50,453 nt of DNA, from NCBI GenBank assembly GCA_015061575.1, contig SUWF01000022.1, forward strand, positions 1 through 50,453, given 5' to 3'. Origin of the DNA: Lentisphaerota bacterium. Its GTDB lineage: Bacteria > Verrucomicrobiota > Lentisphaeria > Victivallales > Victivallaceae. Below the pieces are notes generated by a model. It did no database searches, had not been told where the DNA came from, and saw nothing but the letters and a program-made list of their open reading frames with translations. Position 1 is the first letter of the stretch. Every line of letters begins with the position of its first letter. This document shows positions 44,890-50,453 of the stretch, piece after piece. Made by a program: the position numbers and the translations under genes.

Positions 44890-45975
44890 TTAAACATAAA
44901 ACTGTTCATTTTTCTGCCTGAACTCTTCGGGCACATTTTCAAATATATATGAATATGTACGCTTGACCGGCGGCAGCAGCGGCCGTTTAGCCAGCACTTT
45001 GACCGCATCATAGCCCATTTGCTCATAAGGTACTATGCTGCACGGAAAAGGCGCAATTTCCGGAAAGTACTTCGGTACAAAGTTCCAGCCGAACACCACA
45101 ATATCTTCCGGAATGCCCAACATCTCCTGCACCGTGCCGAAGCTATTGAAATAGGGCCCGATCCAGATCAGCGCATCCAGCTGCTTTTCCAGACACCATG
45201 TTTTCAACTCCTTGCGCGGCAGCGGAGTGCGCATAACTATATCCATGACTGCAATGGGCATGTGGTTTTGATGGCACCAGCTTTCGTAACCATTGTACGT
45301 CAGGTGCGGTTCATTCAAGAGATAATTTCCGGCCACGCCGATACGTTTGCAGCCCATTTGCTGCAGACACTCCAGAGTCCGGGTCATCGTGCTGCGGTCC
45401 GAAAGCTCAAAACTGTGCCAGCGCCGGGTATACTGCCGGAATCCGTACTGCACAAACTCTTTATTGCTCATGACCACCGAAGCTTTGCGCTCATAAAGAT
45501 ACTGAAAAAGCATCTTATACCATATATCGGTTATGACCATGCTGCCGGGGTTGATATGCTCAAGGAGCTTGTAATTTATTATATTGCGGTCATTGTTGTT
45601 GGATACAGCGATCGTTTCGACCGCCAGATTATCCTCTTGCGCCGCCCGCATGATCCCGGCATAACGGAGCCGGGCAGTTTCCGACTCGGCCCGATCATAG
45701 TTCATAAAATCCGGACACGGCAGCAAATAGGTTATAACTTTGCGCTGACAAACGAGTGTTCCCCGTCCCCGCTGCCGTTCGACCAGCCCTTCCCGGGATA
45801 GAATATTCAAAACCTTATTAGCCGTACTGCGTGAAACATTATATTTATGCATCAAAGCATTTTCGCTGGGCAGCATCCGACCGGGGGATGACTCACGGAT
45901 AAAAGTCCGCAGCTCAGAGAGCAGAAACTCGCTGAGCGAACCATCATAAGCGATTTGATCCGGCTTTTTCGACAT
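44890..45975 (-). CDS. GntR-type DNA-binding / LacI-type ligand-binding regulator
   Basis: A 361-residue AraR-like regulator. The N-terminal winged helix (about 10-75) shows GRMLPSENALMHKYNVSRSTANKVLNILSREGLVERQRGRGTLV, typical of GntR. The C-terminal part (about 80-345) is a periplasmic-binding-protein fold (MGCKRIGVAGNYLL, YNGYESWC, DALIWIGPY, EDIVVFGWNFVPKYFPE, YEQMGYDAVKVL). GAGGAT 6 bases before ATG 45975 fixes the start; an ATG seven codons earlier overlaps that site. It leads the prepilin-GH42-GH78 operon on the same strand and probably responds to a sugar from it. Three direct repeats lie upstream of its promoter. Confidence 0.85.
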   Translation of the reverse strand: MSKKPDQIAYDGSLSEFLLSELRTFIRESSPGRMLPSENALMHKYNVSRSTANKVLNILSREGLVERQRGRGTLVCQRKVITYLLPCPDFMNYDRAESETARLRYAGIMRAAQEDNLAVETIAVSNNNDRNIINYKLLEHINPGSMVITDIWYKMLFQYLYERKASVVMSNKEFVQYGFRQYTRRWHSFELSDRSTMTRTLECLQQMGCKRIGVAGNYLLNEPHLTYNGYESWCHQNHMPIAVMDIVMRTPLPRKELKTWCLEKQLDALIWIGPYFNSFGTVQEMLGIPEDIVVFGWNFVPKYFPEIAPFPCSIVPYEQMGYDAVKVLAKRPLLPPVKRTYSYIFENVPEEFRQKNEQFYV

Positions 45976-46010
45976 GCAACCATCCTCTTTATGCACAAAG
46001 TACCTAATTT

Positions 46011-46039
46011 AAAATACAATATTTCGCAAACATTTTCAA
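46011..46039 (-). promoter_or_regulatory. Promoter of the GntR-led operon
   Basis: On the minus strand, TTGAAA, a 17-base spacer and TATTTT, with the expected start of transcription near 46004, about 29 bases before the ATG at 45975. Confidence 0.5.
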
Positions 46040-46043
46040 TGGC

Positions 46044-46079
46044 AAAAGTTGTAAAAGTTGTATGAGGATAAAAGTTGTA
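46044..46079. repeat. Three direct copies of AAAAGTTGTA upstream of the GntR promoter
   Basis: Exact copies start at 46044, 46053 and 46070 (offsets 9 and 17), directly upstream of the -35 box. In the transcribed direction each reads TACAACTTTT. The rest of the 256-bp gap 45976-46231 holds the promoter and about 150 bases with nothing else recognised. Such spacing fits a regulator binding array, but the protein that binds is unknown. Confidence 0.55.
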
Positions 46080-46231
46080 ATTTGCCTGAAAGCATGGAAT
46101 TTTCGGAATTGGCCTCAGCAAAGTTATTGCTTCAGTCCACCAGCGGATGCCGCAGCAAAGCAAACCAATGCACTCAGCCATCAAAGCACAATACATGCGT
46201 ATTTTCAGCAATAAACTGTTTATGTTTTGCT

Positions 46232-47233
46232 TTATTGCTTTCCGCTGGAACGCCTGAAAATCACCTCCACCGGCAAAACTTCCGAATGCAGCGGGGTTTG
46301 TTTTTCGAGATGCGATACCAATATTTCTGCAGCACGTTTTGCGCAATCCGCAGAACGCTGGTCGAAAGTAGAAAGCGGAATCGTACAATATTTTGAAAGT
46401 TCAATATTATCACCGCCGGTCAGCAGCAGCTCCGACGGAATAACATGGATTTTATTTTGCTCAAGCAGATATTTTTCGACCCCGACGGCTAATGCATCAT
46501 TGCCGGCGATTATGGCATCCGGAAAATATTTCATCGCTTCAGCAGCAGCTTGATAACCTGCTGTAACCGTAATACCGCCAGGAATGACTATTGCATCTTT
46601 CCCGGCAATATTCAAAAAACCATTGCGCCGCTGTTCGCTGCTGTCGCCATAGCATAAATCCAAATAAACCAATTTATCAGCACCGCAGTCCAGACAATGC
46701 CTGACCAGTTTTTCCATACCGCTTTGCTGATCAGCGGTAACAGCCGGATAATCATTTATGCGGTTCCCCAACAGCACAAACGGCATTTTCTGCTCCACAA
46801 GTTCGTGCAGATAATCCTGATCTTGAATTTCGCCATAAATAATCAAAGCATCGACTTCGCAACGTCTGAAAATACTCAAATATTCTTTATTTTTGATAAA
46901 ATCTTCCCGATATTGCAAAGGCAGACAACGATAACCGTATTCTGAAAGACAACTGCACGTTCCACTCAACGCCCGGGCCAAATTTTCATCATCCCACTGC
47001 AGGCCGCCCGCCGCAAGCAAACCAATTACTTTGGAGCGACGCGAAAAAAGTCTTGCCGCATGAATGCTGGGGGTATAATCCAATTCCGCACAAATAGCCA
47101 TGATCCTGGCACAAGTAGCAGCACTGATCTTGACCGAGCCCTTTTCGGAACTGTTGGAAAGCACCCGTGAAACAGTCGATGGTGAACACCCCGCACGGCG
47201 GGCGATTTCTCTGATATTTATTTTTGCAGTCAT
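46232..47233 (-). CDS. LacI-family transcriptional regulator
   Basis: A 333-residue repressor. The N-terminal headpiece INIREIARRAGCSPSTVSRVLSNSSEKGSVKISAAT is the LacI helix-turn-helix and the following hinge-like YTPSIHAARLFSRRSKVIGLL matches the family. The ligand-binding part shows EVDALIIYGE, LLGNRINDYPAV, GADKLVYLD, DAIIAGNDALAVGVEKYL and LSTFDQRSADCAKRAAEIL. The length is typical. It is divergent from the ADP-ribosylglycohydrolase-fold gene and likely controls it through the operators in between. The effector is unknown. Confidence 0.9.
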   Translation of the reverse strand: MTAKINIREIARRAGCSPSTVSRVLSNSSEKGSVKISAATCARIMAICAELDYTPSIHAARLFSRRSKVIGLLAAGGLQWDDENLARALSGTCSCLSEYGYRCLPLQYREDFIKNKEYLSIFRRCEVDALIIYGEIQDQDYLHELVEQKMPFVLLGNRINDYPAVTADQQSGMEKLVRHCLDCGADKLVYLDLCYGDSSEQRRNGFLNIAGKDAIVIPGGITVTAGYQAAAEAMKYFPDAIIAGNDALAVGVEKYLLEQNKIHVIPSELLLTGGDNIELSKYCTIPLSTFDQRSADCAKRAAEILVSHLEKQTPLHSEVLPVEVIFRRSSGKQ

Positions 47234-47260
47234 ATAGTTTTCCTGATTTTTACATTTTTT

Positions 47261-47288
47261 AATATAACTGATTATTAAAATAAGTCAA
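47261..47288 (-). promoter_or_regulatory. Promoter of the LacI-family gene
   Basis: On the minus strand, TTGACT, a 16-base spacer and TATATT, with the start of transcription near 47254, 20 bases before the ATG. GGAAA follows upstream of the ATG. Confidence 0.5.
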
Positions 47289-47304
47289 ATCAACAACATG
47301 ATTT

Positions 47305-47318
47305 TGTTGCATGCAACA
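47305..47318. promoter_or_regulatory. Distal operator-like palindrome
   Basis: TGTTGCATGCAACA is a perfect 14-base palindrome. It shares the GTTGCA/TGCAAC half-sites with the proximal operator at 47417-47429, but in the opposite arrangement. It sits 17 bases upstream of the -35 box of the LacI-family gene and about 111 bases (centre to centre) from the other site. Confidence 0.6.
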
Positions 47319-47378
47319 TTTTCGGTAAATAAAATACTTGATATGACGAAAAAAATATTGTTTTTTCGACATTAAGAC

Positions 47379-47407
47379 TTGACAAACAAGGCAAATCCAT
47401 GTATAAT
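47379..47407 (+). promoter_or_regulatory. Perfect consensus sigma-70 promoter
   Basis: TTGACA (47379-47384), exactly 17 bases, TATAAT (47402-47407). Both hexamers match the consensus fully. Transcription should start near 47414. Such a strong promoter normally needs tight repression, matching the operator just downstream. Confidence 0.85.
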
Positions 47408-47416
47408 TACAATCAA

Positions 47417-47429
47417 TGCAACTGTTGCA
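47417..47429. promoter_or_regulatory. Proximal LacI-type operator
   Basis: TGCAAC-T-GTTGCA is an exact 13-base inverted repeat starting about 3 bases after the predicted transcription start, a position where a LacI-type repressor blocks initiation. A further imperfect pair (GTTGCGCTCAAC) follows at about 47438-47449. Confidence 0.65.
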
Positions 47430-47476
47430 CTATACAGTTGCGCTCAACATTTAATTGTAATTGGGAAGGTTTTTTG

Positions 47477-48898
47477 ATGATTGATTTGCGTGATCGGGTA
47501 CTGGGGTGCTTTATCGGCAAGAATGTCGGCGGCACTCTCGGGATGCCGTTTGAAGGCAGTGTTCTGCGGCCCGGAATAAATTTTTATACTCCTGTTCCGG
47601 AACACCCGGCAGCGAATGACGACTTGGATCTGCAGTTGGTATGGCTGCGATTGCTGGAACGGGAACACGAAGTGATAACTTTTGAAAAAATGGCGCAAGC
47701 ATTTTTAAAAGATATTGATTGCCATTGGGATGAATATGGCGCAGCATTGCGCAATCTTGCCGATGGAGTTGTGCCGGGGCTTTCCGGGATCCATAACAAC
47801 TATTTTACCTGCGGACTGGGCGGAGCGATCCGTTCAGAAATATGGGCAACTGTCTTTGCCGGTAAAATACCAACTGCCGCCTATTATGCTATGCTCGACA
47901 GTTCCATTGACCACACCGGCGATGGCGTTTATGGTGAAGTATTCAATGCCGCAGTCGAAAGTGCCATTTTAAGCGGAGCTGATTTGTCCGAAGCTTTGAA
48001 GATCGGCAAAGCGATACTCCCGGCTGATTCGCAGTTGAAAAGGCTTTATGATGATTTGGATGTTCAATGGGCAAAAAACGGCGATTTTGAAGCGCTCTAT
48101 AACTTGGTCATGCAAAAATATAAATCGCATAATTTTACCGATGTGGTGATGAATGGCGGCTTTACCTACAGCGCACTGCTGGCAGGTAATGGTGATTTTG
48201 AAAAAACTGTTCTGCTGGCAGTAAATTGCGCCCATGATGCAGACTGTACCGCAGCTACTGCCGGAGCAATTATCGGTTCTTTGATTGGTGCCAGGGCGAT
48301 TCCGGCACGCTGGAAAGATGCTGTGAACGACCGCATAACAGTCGGCAGCTACATAAAAGCCGACAACTTGCCGCAGAGTGTTACCGAACTGGTGGATCGT
48401 GTACTGGTTTTGCAGAAACATTTCAGTAATGTACCGGATTTGCCGGAAATCAACGGTGTTTGCCAGCTGCAGAAATATGAAGATTTCAGCGAAAACCGGC
48501 ACTTTGCCGTAAATAACAAGAGTTTTACAGCTGCTGATATGCGTCTGCCGCTGAGCAAACTCAATTTGCCCCAGGGCAGAGAACTGCATATAACCACACG
48601 CATAACTTTGCCGGAAAACGTTCAACAGGCGAATTTGCTGGTGGCTACCCGGGGGATGTTTGTGGCAAAAATAGATGGGGCAATGGCAGCACTCAAAGGC
48701 GATCAGAGTTTGCCGCTTCCGGCACCGCACCGGGTTTTGGGCGGCAGAATCATACCTTTACCGCTTTATACCGGCAAACGGGAATTTGATCTTGATATAA
48801 CTATTTATCCGACAGTACCGATACCGGATGTTTATGTAAATGTTTATGACTGGAACAACCGTCATATCAAAACCGAATACAAACTTATCGAACAATAA
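47477..48898 (+). CDS. ADP-ribosylglycohydrolase-fold hydrolase with C-terminal beta-domain
   Basis: A 473-residue protein. Residues 1-310 have the all-helical DraG/ADP-ribosylglycohydrolase fold: LGCFIGKNVGGTLGMPFEG, metal site N47-D-D-L-D (usual TDD-type), DHTGDGVYGE, and NCAHDADCTAATAGAIIGSLIGA carrying the second metal site (usual DADT). Residues about 340-473 form a beta-rich domain not found in DraG. In a sugar operon such enzymes are more likely to cleave N- or O-glycosidic bonds of ribosides than to act on ADP-ribosylated protein; this is inference. An in-frame ATG at 47399 lies inside the promoter and is rejected; GGAAGG 7 bases before ATG 47477 is the ribosome binding site. Confidence 0.8.
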   Translation: MIDLRDRVLGCFIGKNVGGTLGMPFEGSVLRPGINFYTPVPEHPAANDDLDLQLVWLRLLEREHEVITFEKMAQAFLKDIDCHWDEYGAALRNLADGVVPGLSGIHNNYFTCGLGGAIRSEIWATVFAGKIPTAAYYAMLDSSIDHTGDGVYGEVFNAAVESAILSGADLSEALKIGKAILPADSQLKRLYDDLDVQWAKNGDFEALYNLVMQKYKSHNFTDVVMNGGFTYSALLAGNGDFEKTVLLAVNCAHDADCTAATAGAIIGSLIGARAIPARWKDAVNDRITVGSYIKADNLPQSVTELVDRVLVLQKHFSNVPDLPEINGVCQLQKYEDFSENRHFAVNNKSFTAADMRLPLSKLNLPQGRELHITTRITLPENVQQANLLVATRGMFVAKIDGAMAALKGDQSLPLPAPHRVLGGRIIPLPLYTGKREFDLDITIYPTVPIPDVYVNVYDWNNRHIKTEYKLIEQ

Positions 48899-48931
48899 AA
48901 CAATATTTCCCAAAAAAGAAAGGAAAGAAAA

Positions 48932-49768
48932 ATGAAAAAACAATTCACCCTGATCGAGTTGCTGGTGAGTACTGCTTGTAAAATAGGGGTTTTGCCGTTG
49001 TATTCCCTCAAAAAAATCTATAAAAATTACACATCCTTACGCCCGTCAGGGCGCACTTCACGTTTGCCGCAGGCAAACTCTTCACACCTTCACATCTTCA
49101 CTCAATCAGCGTTCACGCTGATTGAACTATTGGTGGTTATTGCCATCATCGCTATTCTGGCCGCTATGCTGCTGCCCGCATTGAGCGCAGCCCGCGAACG
49201 TGCCCGTTCCGCAACTTGCCTTTCGCAACTGAAACAACATGGCGTTTCAATTGAGATGTACAGCTCCGATAATGGTGATTATCTGCCGTGGGGTTACGAT
49301 AATTCAAACAAATACTCGGGAATGGATACTCTTGCTAAATTTCGCTGGTTTGACCTTATTCTGCCTTACAGTGGGGTAGATTACAAACATACTGTCGATG
49401 GCAAGCCTGTTATGCGTTCTGATCTGATGGCTTATAGTTCTGCAAAAGTATTTGCCTGTCCATCATCCATGCAGAATTCTCAGACAGTAAGTGATTATAT
49501 ATATGGAGAAAATTCTGCAGCCCTGGGCAGAGCTGACAATATTACCAATTTTCCGTGTCGCATGGCAGGACTTTTTTCCGAACCCCGTATTATGGTTTGG
49601 GATGGTAAGCTGATGAGTTCTGTGGCCAACAATGGTTATCCGGCAGTTAAAGAGCGGGGGCGTTATCCGCATGGCAAATACGGGAATTTTCTCTTTTCGG
49701 ACGGATCCGCTTCAGCCCACTCCAAAGATGGGCAGAGTGAAGAAATGTGGGGAAATATAAAATACTAA
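48932..49768 (+). CDS. Prepilin-like protein with two nested prepilin signals
   Basis: A 278-residue protein. It begins [12 protein letters not shown], then instead of the helix comes a 44-residue hydrophilic/basic stretch ([19 protein letters not shown] within it), then [21 protein letters not shown] and a normal pseudopilin body ending in [15 protein letters not shown]. Copy 1 of the motif is coded at 48944-48967 and copy 2 at 49112-49135, 168 bases (56 codons) apart and in frame. The copies differ at several silent sites, so this is not a simple recent duplication. AAGGAAAG upstream of ATG supports the start. Which signal is cut is unknown; only the second has a membrane helix after it. 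It lies 33 bases after the ADP-ribosylglycohydrolase-fold gene. Confidence 0.8.
   Translation: MKKQFTLIELLVSTACKIGVLPLYSLKKIYKNYTSLRPSGRTSRLPQANSSHLHIFTQSAFTLIELLVVIAIIAILAAMLLPALSAARERARSATCLSQLKQHGVSIEMYSSDNGDYLPWGYDNSNKYSGMDTLAKFRWFDLILPYSGVDYKHTVDGKPVMRSDLMAYSSAKVFACPSSMQNSQTVSDYIYGENSAALGRADNITNFPCRMAGLFSEPRIMVWDGKLMSSVANNGYPAVKERGRYPHGKYGNFLFSDGSASAHSKDGQSEEMWGNIKY
48968..49111 (+). repeat. Structured in-frame insert in a prepilin gene
   Basis: The segment between the two FTLIELLV codings (144 bases). It and the following motif contain three hairpins in a row: CGCCC-gtca-GGGCG (49040-49053), GTTTGCC-gca-GGCAAAC (49062-49078), and a 10-base stem TCAATCAGCG / CGCTGATTGA (49102-49125) whose second arm codes part of the second FTLIE. 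It looks like a mobile repeat that landed in, or recombined with, the prepilin signal. From memory, similar inserts occur in prepilin-like proteins of other Lentisphaerota; this was not checked. Confidence 0.55.
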
Positions 49769-49785
49769 AACAGTTGAGGTTCTTT

Positions 49786-50453
49786 ATGAAAAATAATCTG
49801 ACGATTTTATTATTGATATTATTGAACTTGAGTTTTGCAATTTCTTCTCCGGCAGCTGCCGCAGATGATATAAAAAAATCAATTAATCTGACTTTTATGC
49901 CGATAGCTCCGGCCGCTGATGGCATACAAATAGTTCAGCGAACGGATCAAAAAGTTGTATTCAAGCAAATGGTAAAGCACAGTTCATTAAAAATAAAGAC
50001 ACCTTCGGTTACAGATGTAAATAAGCACAACATTTTAACCTTCAAAGTAAAAGCCCCTCAAAACGGCAGAATGACGTTTTTTTATTTGGATGCAGACGGG
50101 GTTATGATCAGTGTTAATGATCAGCAAACAATCAAGGCTGGGGAATATGAGTACTGTTTGGATTTGAATAAAGTCGTTTGCGGGAAAGGTTACCGGCAAC
50201 GCGAAATAGAAGGATTTGAGAAATTTGGTGGAAAAGCGCGTAAAATTTCCGGAATTCGTTTTGATTTTTGGTTCCCAGTCAATACAGAGCTGGAGTTCAA
50301 AAATGTGAAATTGGGCACGTTTTCTGTAAATCAAAACCACCGGCTTAGCCGGTGGTATGCACCACGCCTTCAAGGCGATGGTACCGGCAGCCCGACACGG
50401 GCTTTGAATGGGTTTCGCCTCACGCAACTATTTTTCAAGCTACCGCTGAAGCG
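49786..50453 (+). CDS. Secreted beta-sandwich protein, 3' end disrupted and cut by the window edge
   Basis: The frame is open from ATG 49786 (GAGG 7 bases upstream) to the end of the window. Residues 1-26 are a signal peptide (LTILLLILLNLSFAISSPAAA). Residues about 27-180 look like a beta-sandwich domain ending in ISGIRFDFWFPVNTELEFKN, like the N-terminal domains of large Lentisphaerota glycosidase-like proteins. From about 50331 the DNA changes into a hairpin cluster that resembles the end of a mobile element, and the remaining codons (HRLSRWYAPRLQGDG..) are probably not native. So this is likely a larger glycan-active protein interrupted here. Confidence 0.55.
   Translation, partial: MKNNLTILLLILLNLSFAISSPAAAADDIKKSINLTFMPIAPAADGIQIVQRTDQKVVFKQMVKHSSLKIKTPSVTDVNKHNILTFKVKAPQNGRMTFFYLDADGVMISVNDQQTIKAGEYEYCLDLNKVVCGKGYRQREIEGFEKFGGKARKISGIRFDFWFPVNTELEFKNVKLGTFSVNQNHRLSRWYAPRLQGDGTGSPTRALNGFRLTQLFFKLPLK
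50331..50453. mobile_element. IS200/IS605-like element end (three hairpins)
   Basis: Three hairpins in 70 bases: ACCACCGGCT-T-AGCCGGTGGT (50336-50356), CGCCTT-C-AAGGCG (50365-50377) and AGCCCG-aca-CGGGCT (50389-50403). Subterminal hairpins without inverted-repeat ends or target duplication are typical of IS200/IS605-family ends, where single-strand hairpins are recognised by TnpA. The element would continue beyond the right edge; on the minus strand a short frame ending FKARVGLPVPSP could be the tail of an accessory gene. No transposase is visible, so the family is tentative. Confidence 0.5.

Noticed and set aside
46044-46079. CRISPR array or plasmid iterons
   Set aside because: Repeats are 10 bases with offsets of 9 and 17, too short and irregular; no cas or replication gene is near.
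47399-47476. N-terminal extension of the DraG-fold protein
   Set aside because: The upstream ATG lies inside the promoter between the -35 and -10 boxes, so it would not be transcribed.
50331-50453. Treating the last 40 codons as a real C-terminal part of the secreted protein
   Set aside because: They are made of hairpin arms and change composition abruptly, fitting a mobile-element end better than protein.

Overview
The window looks like a chromosomal contig from a Lentisphaerota (Victivallales-like) bacterium. The main reason is the set of four prepilin-like proteins, three of them with the N-terminal helix [17 protein letters not shown], sitting among large, poorly classified glycan-active proteins, MFS sugar transporters and sugar-responsive regulators. 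That assignment is inference; there is no rRNA or phylogenetic marker comparison behind it. Both contig ends lie in mobile-element-like DNA: an IS256-type transposase fragment on the left and an IS200/IS605-like hairpin cluster on the right. This is what an assembly broken at repeats would look like.

Left part (1-12.9 kb). A transposase fragment abuts a decapitated glycosidase-like gene, followed by a sialidase-fold protein. A perfect 40-bp palindrome ends this stretch. On the minus strand come a membrane protein with an HELSH metalloprotease-like motif, tRNA-Cys(GCA), a nonulosonate (sialic acid type) activation pair neuB-neuA, and an operon of an MFS transporter, a stand-alone carbohydrate-binding-like module and a large secreted glycosidase-like protein carrying the same module.

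Middle (13-25 kb) is mostly housekeeping. It holds a Ktr/Trk potassium uptake operon with an orphan HAMP membrane protein, citrate synthase, a GH43-like propeller protein and typA/bipA. A minus-strand run contains folE, a GcvH-like protein without its lipoyl lysine, a nitroreductase, an unknown protein and a DUF815-type AAA+ ATPase.

Right part (25.3-50.4 kb) is a glycan-use region built from three regulator-led units. Unit 1 (25.3-38.4, plus strand): MFS transporter, ROK-type regulator, prepilin-like protein, stand-alone carbohydrate-binding-like module, two secreted module-plus-TIM-barrel proteins, a ceramidase-like protein, a sugar isomerase-like TIM barrel and a 1026-residue glycosidase-like protein. 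Unit 2 (46.1-38.4, minus strand): GntR/LacI-type regulator, two prepilin-like proteins, a GH42-like secreted protein and a GH78-like rhamnosidase. Unit 3 (46.2-50.4, divergent): LacI-type regulator, an ADP-ribosylglycohydrolase-fold protein under a perfect consensus promoter with an operator, a prepilin-like protein with a nested second signal, and a truncated secreted protein.

The most unusual signals are: the repeated regulator / prepilin / glycan-protein arrangement; the 168-nt in-frame structured insert that gives one prepilin two FTLIELLV motifs; stand-alone copies of the carbohydrate-binding-like module beside proteins that carry it; and the GcvH homologue without lysine. Many start codons were moved from the longest open frame to the one best supported by a ribosome binding site; the reason is given per gene.
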